From Kiritimatiellia bacterium (GTDB lineage Bacteria; Verrucomicrobiota; Kiritimatiellia; SLAD01), in assembly GCA_007134175.1 (NCBI GenBank), contig SLLF01000078.1, forward strand, positions 1 through 8,891: a DNA stretch of 8,891 nt, given 5' to 3'. This document shows positions 1 through 7,324 of the stretch, piece after piece. How positions within the stretch are numbered: the stretch's first letter is position 1; the number at the start of each line of letters is the position of its first letter. The notes below the pieces were generated by a model that worked only from the letters and a program-made list of their open reading frames with translations, made no database searches and was not told the origin of the DNA. A program made the translations under genes and the position numbers.

Positions 1-1824
1 CACGCCCCACCAACCCAGCCCCATGTCGCGCGGGATGGCCAAGGGGGCAGAAAATGCCCGGCGTCCATTAATCATTGCGAAGATGCCGTCGGCGCGGATC
101 TCGAGACGCAGTCTGGCGGAATCACGGTCCTGCGCCCAAAGGCGCATCTCGTTCAAATGTAGTTGTCCATTGAGCCACACCTGTTGATATAACTGCCCTG
201 CATCATCAAAGCCAAACCGGATCATATTGCCCTCGCCCCGCCGCGCGTATAACCAGCAGTAGCCGCGCGTACCCTCGATGTCGGCTTCGATGAAGCCACT
301 CGGCATGGCGTCGGACTGTTCCAGGCGCAAATAGGCTTCCGTCTGGGTCGGGTCGGCACCAAGCTGCAGGGTGCCGTCATCCCCCCAAAGTTGATCGCGC
401 GACGAGGTCCAATTGCGTGACAGACGCCCGATGCGGAAGTCTTCGACCGCGACTTCCGTGCGCGGTAACAGCGCTTGAAAGGCCTCGCGCACATGCTCTT
501 CCGGGGCATTGAAGGCGATGTCATCGATATACGTCAGCAATAGCCATGATTCGGGGCGGGTAAGCAAGTGGTGGTCCAGTATCACGCGCGCCAGCATCGG
601 GTCAGCCCGCGTACGTGCACCGATGCCCAGGATGCGGCGGAGATTGGCGAAGCGTTCTTCCGGGGTCTCCAGTAGGGCATGGCGCAAGGTCAAGGCGCGC
701 AAGTTGTCGGCCTGCCGCGTCAGTACCAGATTGATCAAGGTTTCCGCCTCACCGTAACGGCGGCGTCGAATCAGCCATTCCGCTTTTGCCAGTACCAGCT
801 CGGGGTGTTCGGGAAACAGGCGTTCGTAGTAATTCAACAGGTCGCGCGCTGCCGCGTATTGGTCCAGCTCCAGGTCGAGTATACGTGCCAAGCGGGTGAT
901 CAAGCGGATCTGGCCCGGTTGGATGGCCAAACTCTCTTGATATTGCTCGACCGCTTCAATTAACATTTGACGACGGAGGTAGGTGTCGCCGATCAGGGCC
1001 ACCGGCTCGGGGTTGCGCGGTTCGAGGTCGGCCCATTCCTGCCAGATGGCAATCGCCCGGTCATAATCGCCGGCATTGAACGCCATCCGGCCCTCAAGGC
1101 GCAACGTCCGGTAGCGCAGCTCGGGAATCATCTCGCGTTCGGCGGCGGTGGACTCGTCGCCGAACTCGTAATAGAGCGCCAATTCAAGGTCACGCGCAGT
1201 CCCGGGTTGGAGTTGTTCCTCTTCGCTTTCGTGCACCCGGCAGATAACCGACAACTGCACGTTTTCGAAGGCCGTGTAGCCGTGTACCAGAAGAAACCAG
1301 TCACCCGGAGGCGGGTCGTCCTTGATGACGACCTCCTCGTTGCCGTGCACAAAAGGGCGGCCGTCGAACAGGGAAGGGGTAGGCTCCGTCCCGTGCCGCA
1401 CGTACAGGTCCGCGTCCCCCTCGCCGCCTGCCATAAGGATCCGGAAACGCCGGGCATTGGGGGGCACCCGCCAGACGAACAGGTGCACGTCGCCAGCCCG
1501 GCCGGCCAAACCCTCAACACGGTCACCGCAGGAAAGGCGTTCCGGCCTGATGCCGGGCGATGGTTCAAAACGAACCGGCGGGGTCAACTGCAACTGGTGC
1601 CAGGGCCGCATAGGTGATGACTCGAAATCAATATGCGATGACGTGGCAGTGATTCCCCGGGAATCCGTTGAGACCGTACGATCATGCCCGCTGGCCACAC
1701 CATCCGCCGGGGTCTGGCTACTGGCCAGCAGTAAGCCCAATCCCAGGCTACACGCCAGCCGGTTGTTCGTTAAACCGGCCAGACCGTGTACGGTCCTTGC
1801 TTGTCCTGGCGTGGGGACACCCAT
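1..1824 (-). CDS. Secreted PPC-domain / TPR / lectin-like protein, C-terminus cut by window edge
   Basis: 608 residues are visible and the frame is still open at the left edge. The N-terminus has a hydrophobic stretch (about 25-36, SLGLGLLLASS) preceded by Arg22, which looks like an export signal. Residues about 95-195 resemble a bacterial pre-peptidase C-terminal (PPC) beta-sandwich, with the typical GDADLYVRHG strand (136-145) and a GDWFLLVHGY strand (174-183). Residues about 235-385 are helical and read as TPR-type repeats (for example AFNAGDYDRAIAIWQEW, 248-264). From about 460 to the edge the sequence looks like a LamG/concanavalin-type beta-sandwich (FIEADIEGTRGYCWLY, then MINGRRAFSAP). 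PPC domains usually accompany secreted enzymes, but no catalytic domain is visible here. The start is ATG 1824, with AGGAG 13 nt upstream. An in-frame GTG at 1845 overlaps the previous stop as GTGA but has no ribosome site. It is the last visible gene of the operon. The role is unknown; a periplasmic or surface carbohydrate or protein-binding scaffold is an inference. Confidence 0.8.
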   Translation of the reverse strand, partial: MGVPTPGQARTVHGLAGLTNNRLACSLGLGLLLASSQTPADGVASGHDRTVSTDSRGITATSSHIDFESSPMRPWHQLQLTPPVRFEPSPGIRPERLSCGDRVEGLAGRAGDVHLFVWRVPPNARRFRILMAGGEGDADLYVRHGTEPTPSLFDGRPFVHGNEEVVIKDDPPPGDWFLLVHGYTAFENVQLSVICRVHESEEEQLQPGTARDLELALYYEFGDESTAAEREMIPELRYRTLRLEGRMAFNAGDYDRAIAIWQEWADLEPRNPEPVALIGDTYLRRQMLIEAVEQYQESLAIQPGQIRLITRLARILDLELDQYAAARDLLNYYERLFPEHPELVLAKAEWLIRRRRYGEAETLINLVLTRQADNLRALTLRHALLETPEERFANLRRILGIGARTRADPMLARVILDHHLLTRPESWLLLTYIDDIAFNAPEEHVREAFQALLPRTEVAVEDFRIGRLSRNWTSSRDQLWGDDGTLQLGADPTQTEAYLRLEQSDAMPSGFIEADIEGTRGYCWLYARRGEGNMIRFGFDDAGQLYQQVWLNGQLHLNEMRLWAQDRDSARLRLEIRADGIFAMINGRRAFSAPLAIPRDMGLGWWGV

Positions 1825-1837
1825 ATGGCTACTCGTA

Positions 1838-1842
1838 CTCCT
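1838..1842 (-). promoter_or_regulatory. Ribosome binding site for the PPC/TPR gene
   Basis: AGGAG on the minus strand overlaps the TGA stop of the preceding lipoprotein gene (TGAGGAG) and sits 13 nt before ATG 1824. That spacing is long, which leaves the in-frame GTG at 1845 as a possible alternative start. Confidence 0.45.
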
Positions 1843-4178
1843 CACTTTGTGTCACGCTGGATGGACCGGAGCAGGGGGAACAGCCCCTCCGCTGTAGTGG
1901 CGTTCAAGTCGAATATAACCACGCCGGTCGCCTCCTGTTCCACCGCCAACCGGGCCTGACGCAGCGCTGCCCGTGGCGAGAGACGGGTGTGGGACGCCGT
2001 GACCCCCAAGCCCATCCATACTCGCCCGGCCGCCCCTGGCAAAGCCAGTTGGCGCTGCATCCATTGCCGCAGTTCAGCTTCGCGCTCGGTATAATTCATC
2101 GGGACCACAAAGTCCAGCCATTCGCGTTCCAGCCAATGGGGCCAATCCTGGCCGAGCTGCGGCTTGACGGTGGCCACGTCCGGCCAGACGGCGGCGGATA
2201 AGCGCACTTGCGGGTAGTGGTCGCGTACCGCCGCAGCGACGGATTCCACAAAGGTACTAATGGCCCCGGCGCGCCAGGTCTCGAAAGCGGACTGAGCCGC
2301 GGGCGGGATTTCGGGCCAACTCGGCAGGGATCGGCCATAGTGCTTCTCGAAAAGGCGGCGGCAGGCCGGCCCAAAGCAGTATGCCGCGTCAGGATAGCGG
2401 ACGTAATCCAGATGCAGCCCGTGTACACCGGGGGTGCCCGCCAACTGCAAGACGCGGGCCAATTCGTCGTCGCGGTTTTCCGGCAGGGCGGGGCACAACC
2501 ACGTAGTGGGCGAGCCATCCGCGCGCGTCTGCAAGCGGCCGGCCCGGCGATATTCCGCCAGGGATTGCGGGTCGGCGGCTTCGATATTAAAGACAATCGG
2601 CCACGCGTGCACATTCAGATCGTGGGCGGACGCGGCTTGGACCGCCCGCGTGGGGCGTGACCCGCCGTAGCGGACATAGACAAACACATCCGTAAAACCA
2701 GTATCCGCCAGTAGTGCCATGGTGCGGTTCCAGTCGCCCGGGTAGAGCCCGCGCCCGGTATGGTCCCAAATCCCCAGGGCCATATCGGTTGGCCAGCGGA
2801 TCGGCGTGACGCCGGCCCCTTCCTGCGCAGCGGACCACTGCGAAAGATGTGACCAGGCCGCGGCCGCATCGGAACGGGCCATGGCGGATTCCATGGCGGC
2901 TTGGGCTTGCTGTGCCGCTTCCGGCATGGCCTGTGCACTTGACGTTGCTGCCGCGAGTTGCTCGGCTTTGTGGCGGACCGCCGTGAGGGCGGCCGACGGC
3001 TGATGGCGATCCAGGATGAAGGCCAGCGCTTGTAGCCGGGCCGTCTCGTTGTCCCGTCCCAGCAAATAGCTGAACCAAGCTCCGCGCGGGGAGATGATAA
3101 CAGCCGGTTCGGCCTGCCGTCGGCCTGTAGCATCGGCCCAGTGGGCGAGGACAACGGCATCATCGCGGGCTGGACGGACGGGCAGCAGGTGCGGGGCGGA
3201 CTGCACAACGGACGGTGGACCGGACCAATCATCCTCCGTGAACTGCCATTGATGGAAGCGGCCCGGCGGCGTGGCCTGCAACCAGCTTTGGAGGCGGACC
3301 CCCAACGCCGCTGCCAATTCCTCGTTCGGGTTGTAGCTAACCCACAGCCGCCCGCCGGTATCCACATACTGCAGAAGCGCACGCAGCAGCGCTGAGGAGG
3401 GCTCGGGATTGTAGGGCAACACCACCGCGTCGAACGGGGTCAGGTCGCTGGCCCGCAGGCCGGGCGCATCCAGCGTGACGGCGGGTTGACCGATGCGGTA
3501 TAGATCATCCAACCAGCGCTGGGCCGTTTGCTCGGCGAACGCGCGCTCATCCTCGCGGGGGACCGATTCCGGACCGGGCCGCAGGATGGCCAGCCGGGCT
3601 CGTCGGGTCCGCACGGCATGCAACCGCAAGGTGCCACGACCTTCCCCGCCACTCCACGGCGAAAGCCGGAAGACGGAGACGCGATCCCAGCCCGCTACGG
3701 CCCCTTCCGTTTCGAAGTCGGAAAACGGTCGCCAAACCTGTTGCCGACCGGAAGTCGCCGGCAGGGTTGCTGCGTACCAGCCGGCCCCGCTGCGCACATG
3801 CCAGGTCAAGGCGCGGAACGCGTCGGCGGGCTCCAGCGTATAGACCCATTCAAAACCATGCACGCCCTCCGCGGCAAAGGTCGATGGCACGTTCATATCC
3901 CAGACGTGCCGATCACGGCCGGAGGGGAAGGGGGCTGTAAACAGGAGATCGGTTCCGGATAACCGGGGCGCGGGCCTCCCATCTGGCGCTCGCCAGTCGG
4001 CGGCGTTGGGCGACAACGCCCACGGGGAAGAGGAGATGGCTGGTGTGTTTTGGCACCCGGCCCATATTCCCGCCAGCATCATGCCCAGGACCAGGAGCTG
4101 CGGACCGCGGTGTTCCCCGCAGCAGTAGCCGGCACGCGAGCCGCGCACGGGCCGCGGCACCCGGTTACTCCCAGACAT
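1842..4178 (-). CDS. Lipoprotein with jelly-roll, amidotransferase-like and GHL10-type glycoside-hydrolase-like domains
   Basis: 778 residues. The signal peptide ends in a lipobox: hydrophobic LLVLGMMLAGIWAGC, with Cys42 as the lipidation site. Residues about 74-195 form a beta-rich, Trp-containing region resembling a carbohydrate-binding jelly roll. Residues about 196-395 resemble the class I amidotransferase-like fold seen in beta-galactosidase trimerisation domains (FDAVVLPYNPEP, then LLQYVDTGGRLWVSYNP). Residues 400-450 are Ala/Gln-rich helix. Residues about 465-775 match the glycosyl-hydrolase-like GHL10 (DUF187) barrel pattern: GFTDVFVYVRYGGSR, then GLHLDYVRYPD with Asp591, then WLDFVVPMNYT (687-697), then GVVIFDLNAT. 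The start at 4178 is chosen because GGAAGG lies 8 nt upstream and the signal peptide follows; it lies 14 nt inside the upstream gene. Upstream extension of this frame only reads through that gene. An envelope-anchored sugar-chain hydrolase is likely, but the substrate and catalytic residues are not established. Confidence 0.85.
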   Translation of the reverse strand: MSGSNRVPRPVRGSRAGYCCGEHRGPQLLVLGMMLAGIWAGCQNTPAISSSPWALSPNAADWRAPDGRPAPRLSGTDLLFTAPFPSGRDRHVWDMNVPSTFAAEGVHGFEWVYTLEPADAFRALTWHVRSGAGWYAATLPATSGRQQVWRPFSDFETEGAVAGWDRVSVFRLSPWSGGEGRGTLRLHAVRTRRARLAILRPGPESVPREDERAFAEQTAQRWLDDLYRIGQPAVTLDAPGLRASDLTPFDAVVLPYNPEPSSALLRALLQYVDTGGRLWVSYNPNEELAAALGVRLQSWLQATPPGRFHQWQFTEDDWSGPPSVVQSAPHLLPVRPARDDAVVLAHWADATGRRQAEPAVIISPRGAWFSYLLGRDNETARLQALAFILDRHQPSAALTAVRHKAEQLAAATSSAQAMPEAAQQAQAAMESAMARSDAAAAWSHLSQWSAAQEGAGVTPIRWPTDMALGIWDHTGRGLYPGDWNRTMALLADTGFTDVFVYVRYGGSRPTRAVQAASAHDLNVHAWPIVFNIEAADPQSLAEYRRAGRLQTRADGSPTTWLCPALPENRDDELARVLQLAGTPGVHGLHLDYVRYPDAAYCFGPACRRLFEKHYGRSLPSWPEIPPAAQSAFETWRAGAISTFVESVAAAVRDHYPQVRLSAAVWPDVATVKPQLGQDWPHWLEREWLDFVVPMNYTEREAELRQWMQRQLALPGAAGRVWMGLGVTASHTRLSPRAALRQARLAVEQEATGVVIFDLNATTAEGLFPLLRSIQRDTK

Positions 4179-4500
4179 AAAGGTCGCCTTCCGGTTCCAC
4201 TGGATGCTCGGGGACGCCGCCCGCGCGGGTGATCTGCCGGAACAGCGGCTCGCCCGCGGCCGCTGGTTTATCAGTGGGCGGCTTGACAGCGGTTGGTTTG
4301 GCCGGTGCCGGCTTAGGTGGTTCATCCACTGGCTGCTCCGGCGGCGGGCGGAACGAAAAGGGCTGGTCGTTCTCTTCCTGTGCCGCCGCGATGATCCGGC
4401 GCCGATGCATCGAGTTCCACAGCGCGGCCATGGCAAAGATCAGCGCCAGAATGGTGCCGATCACCATGATCGGGGCAATGAGATTGGCTAGGGCATTCAT
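4165..4500 (-). CDS. Small single-pass membrane protein with Pro/Lys-rich tail
   Basis: 111 residues, not recognised as a named family. Residues about 5-28 form one hydrophobic helix (NLIAPIMVIGTILALIFAMAALW). It is followed directly by HRRR (32-35), so the positive-inside rule predicts the N-terminus outside and the tail in the cytoplasm. Residues about 46-82 are rich in Pro, Lys, Glu and Ala (PPPEQPVDEPPKPAPAKP and onward), typical of a flexible spacer. The short end GDLYVWE may be a docking peptide. The start ATG overlaps the hflC stop as ATGA, with GGAG 8 nt upstream, so translation is probably coupled to hflC. The gene occupies the place where other SPFH operons often carry a small membrane partner such as NfeD, but no OB-fold is present. 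A partner or adaptor of HflKC is inference from position and topology. Confidence 0.75.
   Translation of the reverse strand: MNALANLIAPIMVIGTILALIFAMAALWNSMHRRRIIAAAQEENDQPFSFRPPPEQPVDEPPKPAPAKPTAVKPPTDKPAAAGEPLFRQITRAGGVPEHPVEPEGDLYVWE
4187..4192 (-). promoter_or_regulatory. Ribosome binding site that fixes the lipoprotein start
   Basis: GGAAGG on the minus strand lies 8 nt before ATG 4178. It is inside the last codons of the upstream small-membrane-protein gene and supports translation of the lipoprotein from 4178 rather than from the longer open frame. Confidence 0.6.
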
Positions 4501-5594
4501 TGATTAGGCTCCATCGTCTCTTTGACCTCCAAGAACTTGATCCATTCGAACAGCGGGGAATCGGTGCTCACCACCAGTGTGCCGTTCTCGCCCAGCACCT
4601 GTTCGTAGGCCTGCAAGGTGCGCAGGAACCGGAAAAATGCCGGATCCTCGTTGTAGGCTTCGGCGTAAATCCGAATCGCTTCCGCCTCGGCCTGGCCCCG
4701 TATCCGTTCAGCCCGCTCCACCGCTTCACTACTGATGGTGGCCAATTCCCGTTCCATTTCCCCCAACCGCTGCTCCGCGCGTTGCTGGCCGAGGGATCGG
4801 AAACCGGCGGATATTTTCTGCAGCTCGGCGTTCATTTGCCGGTAGACGTTTTCTTCGATGGCGGACGTGTAGTTGACTTGCTTGATCAGGATATCTTCCA
4901 GGTGAATACCCAGTCCGATTTCCGCCAGGCGCTCACGGGCACGTTCCAGTATGCCGGCTATTACCACCGGTCGCCCGGCCAGATAGCGGCCGTCCGTGTC
5001 GGTCGTCAGCGGCGGCATTTCACCGCCCATGGTGGTCAGGTCGAGATCATCGGGCAGCTCCTCCGCGTCATCGGTTAACGGTAGCTGAATCTCGTCTTCC
5101 CGTTCCAGTATGCGGTTGCTGCTGCGCACGACTTCGTAGAGGTCAAACTGGCCGATCTCGTTGCGGACGGCACCCTCGATAATGCCGTCCAACCGGTTCA
5201 AGGCTAGGCTGGTGGAGCCGCCGATCGATTCCAAATAGGTGCGGGCATCGGCGATGCGCCAGCGGGCGGTGACGTCGACGATGATGGCGCGCCGGTCCTT
5301 GGTGTAGATTGTGCGTTCCTGCCCGTCCCACCGCAACAAGCGCTTGTCGAAAACATGGACCTGTTGAATGAACGGCAGTTTGAAGTGAAGGCCGGCCGTG
5401 GTGACCGGTTCGCCCCGTATAGCGCCGAATTGGGTAATGACGGCTTGCTCCCACTCGTGCAAGACGAAAAGGGAGTTGAAGAGGAGAAAGGCCAGGGCCG
5501 CCAGCAGCAGGACCAGCCCCACCAGCGTGGTATTACCCTTTGTGGTTAAACGGCGGGGTTGGTGCGTGGCACGTTGTGTTAATAAAGCCGGCAT
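4497..5594 (-). CDS. hflC: HflC, SPFH/Band 7 membrane protein
   Basis: 365 residues. A single transmembrane helix (about 22-43) is followed by an SPFH domain (HEWEQAVITQFG, 46-57; AGLHFKLPFIQQVHVFD, 67-83; DVTARWRI, 107-114; RNEIGQFDL, 144-152). A charged coiled-coil follows (about 250-310, with GQAEAEAIRIYAEAYNEDP). The C-terminal segment (FFRFLRTLQAYEQVL, then STDSPLFEWIKFL) matches the HflC pattern of E. coli (FIRSLRAYE, SPDSDFFRYMK). In E. coli, HflC with HflK forms a large inner-membrane cage around FtsH and modulates its proteolysis; FtsH is not in this window. An acidic insert (about 164-205) interrupts the SPFH region. Start ATG 5594 has a strong GAGGAGGG site; a longer open frame to 5642 only overlaps hflK. 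It begins 1 nt after the hflK stop, so the pair is translationally coupled. Confidence 0.93.
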   Translation of the reverse strand: MPALLTQRATHQPRRLTTKGNTTLVGLVLLLAALAFLLFNSLFVLHEWEQAVITQFGAIRGEPVTTAGLHFKLPFIQQVHVFDKRLLRWDGQERTIYTKDRRAIIVDVTARWRIADARTYLESIGGSTSLALNRLDGIIEGAVRNEIGQFDLYEVVRSSNRILEREDEIQLPLTDDAEELPDDLDLTTMGGEMPPLTTDTDGRYLAGRPVVIAGILERARERLAEIGLGIHLEDILIKQVNYTSAIEENVYRQMNAELQKISAGFRSLGQQRAEQRLGEMERELATISSEAVERAERIRGQAEAEAIRIYAEAYNEDPAFFRFLRTLQAYEQVLGENGTLVVSTDSPLFEWIKFLEVKETMEPNQ

Positions 5595-5595
5595 C

Positions 5596-6531
5596 TTAAA
5601 GCCCTCCTCGCATGTTAAGGTGTGGCAGGATGCCGTGTACATCCTCGTCCAGCACGATGACCTCCCGCAACTGCGGTATCCGCGCTTCCAAGGCCTCCAG
5701 GTAGAGCCGGCGCCGGGTTACGGCCGGCGACTGGCGATACGCCGCCAGCATATCGGAAAAGCGATGGGCCTCGCCACGGGCCACATTGACGCGGCGCTGA
5801 CGGAACCCTTCGGCCTCCAGAATCACGCGCTGCGCTTCGCCGCGTGCGCGGGGTACCCGCTCCTGATACTGGCGCGAGGCCTCCTCGAAAAAGCGGACGG
5901 CGTCCTGCTCCGCCCGGTTCAAGTCGTTGAAAGCGTCCAGCACCGGCCGGGGCGGGTCGACGTAAAGCAGGTTGACTTCGTTAACGCGGATACCCATGCG
6001 GAACTGGTCGACCTGCTGCTGGATCAGCTCGCGGGCGCGCTGCTGGATTTCCGCCCGGCCCACGGTAAGAATCAGGATACTGGCGCGGTCACCCATAATC
6101 TCCCGCATGACCGACTGCGCGATATCCCGCAGGGTATTGATAGGATCCTCCACTTGGAAAATGAATGGTGCAGGATCCTCCCGGCTGAACTGCACGTCCC
6201 AGCCGGCCAGCACCATGTTCAGATCGCCGGTCAGCATCGAATGTTCGTCCCCGGTGCGCCGGTCGCCCGCCGCACGGGCACCAAACTGCTGTACGTCGAC
6301 AATCCGGGTCGGCACCTTGATCACTTGATCAATGCCGAACGGCAACTTGAAATGCAGACCCGGTGGTGCCGTTTTAACATGGCGGCCGAATCGCAGCAGC
6401 AATCCCTCCTGCTCCGGGGCGATTTGATAGAACATGGAGAGCGCACTGAGCACCAGCAACACCGCCACCACGCCTGCGATAATGGGTTTTACTGGAATGT
6501 CGATAATACGACCTTCTATTTCAATTTGCAT
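5596..6531 (-). CDS. hflK: HflK, SPFH/Band 7 membrane protein
   Basis: 311 residues. One transmembrane helix (about 16-35) is followed by the SPFH domain: IAPEQEGLLLRFGR (37-50), PPGLHFKLPFGIDQV (56-70), DLNMVLAGWDVQFSREDP (103-120). A helical region includes DPINTLRDIAQSVMREIMG (129-147), PPRPVLDAFNDLNRAEQD (193-210), PRARGEAQRVILEAEGF (227-243) and TRRRLYLEALE (272-282). The order and spacing match HflK of E. coli (VNFQAARPPEEVKAAF, PRANGQAQRILEEA, TRERLYIETME). It is clearly shorter than the 419-residue E. coli protein, mainly because the Gly-rich cytoplasmic N-terminal extension is missing. The start has GAGGAG 6 nt upstream, immediately after the stop of the LolA-like gene. HflK and HflC assemble as alternating subunits; this gene order (hflK then hflC) is the usual one. 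Confidence 0.93.
   Translation of the reverse strand: MQIEIEGRIIDIPVKPIIAGVVAVLLVLSALSMFYQIAPEQEGLLLRFGRHVKTAPPGLHFKLPFGIDQVIKVPTRIVDVQQFGARAAGDRRTGDEHSMLTGDLNMVLAGWDVQFSREDPAPFIFQVEDPINTLRDIAQSVMREIMGDRASILILTVGRAEIQQRARELIQQQVDQFRMGIRVNEVNLLYVDPPRPVLDAFNDLNRAEQDAVRFFEEASRQYQERVPRARGEAQRVILEAEGFRQRRVNVARGEAHRFSDMLAAYRQSPAVTRRRLYLEALEARIPQLREVIVLDEDVHGILPHLNMRGGL
5602..5609 (-). promoter_or_regulatory. Strong ribosome binding site of hflC
   Basis: GAGGAGGG on the minus strand lies within the last codons of hflK, and its AGGAGG core is 8 nt before ATG 5594. It decides the hflC start over the in-frame ATG at 5642. Confidence 0.8.
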
Positions 6532-6543
6532 ATGTTGCTCCTC

Positions 6544-7302
6544 TTAATCCAAATCCTCGAAACGGTCCACCCACTGCACATCGGTGAAAAACGCGCTGGC
6601 ATCGAACAAGTGGTCAGGGATGGGGGCATTGACCGTGTAATTGCCCAAGCGCATGGTTTCCGTGTGGGTGACCCCTCCCACGTTGAACCGGCTGCGGTGC
6701 AGCATGGGGATCCAGACGCCGTCCTGCACTTCCTCAAACGATTCCAAACTGATTTCACCGGTTGGTTCGTCGCGTTGATCTCCGTCATACAGCGACAAGC
6801 GCCGCAGGCGATTCGTTGCATCCGCCTCCAGCACTACGTATAGCGTGTCGGTGGTATAGGCCCGGCGCACCGGGTAGTCGTCCGTACCCGGCAGATGCTC
6901 CTCCGGCACGTCGGCGAGGCGGAATAGGTGGTCCATCACCGTGCCCGGAACTTTGCGCAGACCCATCGTCATCGCCTCGGTCAGATCGGCTACGGGTCGG
7001 CGGAATCCGCGCGGTTGTCCCTCGCTGTGTTGGTACATGGTGGTACCGTCAGCGATAATGCGGCGGGGGAGGGGAGCAAAATTCTCCACGTGCAACCGGT
7101 CGCCGCGCGCGAAATGGACGCGGCTTAACCAGCGCATCCGTCCTTCGCCGCTCCGCACATCGCGGCGCACATCACAGGTTACCGTTTCAATCCGGTCATA
7201 GCGAGCCAGCAACTCCGCCACCAGCGTGTCAGCCGCTGTGGTCGCGATACCCGGCCACCACCCTGTCAGTAACCCTAACCATATAATAGTTCGTTTCTGC
7301 AT
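6544..7302 (-). CDS. Secreted LolA-like (outer-membrane lipoprotein carrier fold) protein
   Basis: 252 residues from ATG 7302. The N-terminus MQKRTIIWLGLLTGWWPGIATTAADT is a signal peptide with likely cleavage near ATTA-A (residue 23). The mature part is beta-rich and has LolA-fold features: RVHFARGDRLHVENFAP (61-77), then RRIIADGTTMYQHSE (80-94), a strand DTLYVVLEADATNRLRRLSLYDGD (152-175), and VNAPIPDHLFDAS (224-236), similar to the end of LolA-type domains. LolA carries lipoproteins across the periplasm; whether this copy is a true LolA or a lipid-binding relative cannot be told from sequence by eye. An in-frame GTG at 7314 would add four residues but lacks a ribosome site; the ATG site is also weak (GTGAG, spacing 7). 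It lies 22 bp downstream of the first operon gene and 12 bp upstream of hflK. Co-transcription with hflKC and a lipoprotein gene fits an envelope role. Confidence 0.75.
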   Translation of the reverse strand: MQKRTIIWLGLLTGWWPGIATTAADTLVAELLARYDRIETVTCDVRRDVRSGEGRMRWLSRVHFARGDRLHVENFAPLPRRIIADGTTMYQHSEGQPRGFRRPVADLTEAMTMGLRKVPGTVMDHLFRLADVPEEHLPGTDDYPVRRAYTTDTLYVVLEADATNRLRRLSLYDGDQRDEPTGEISLESFEEVQDGVWIPMLHRSRFNVGGVTHTETMRLGNYTVNAPIPDHLFDASAFFTDVQWVDRFEDLD

Positions 7303-7324
7303 TATGCTGCTCACAGTGGGAGAA

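Noticed and set aside
967..1617. 216-codon plus-strand open frame
   Set aside because: The opposite strand encodes a continuous 608-residue protein with PPC- and TPR-like features; this frame is a shadow.
4179..4436. N-terminal 86-codon extension of the lipoprotein frame
   Set aside because: It reads through the small membrane protein gene out of frame, is Arg/Ser-rich, and would bury the lipoprotein signal peptide; the start at 4178 has its own ribosome site.
5398..6843. 481-codon open frame on the plus strand opposite hflK and neighbours
   Set aside because: It lies wholly antisense to well-supported hflC, hflK and the LolA-like gene, shows no recognisable domain, and is expected by chance in GC-rich coding DNA.
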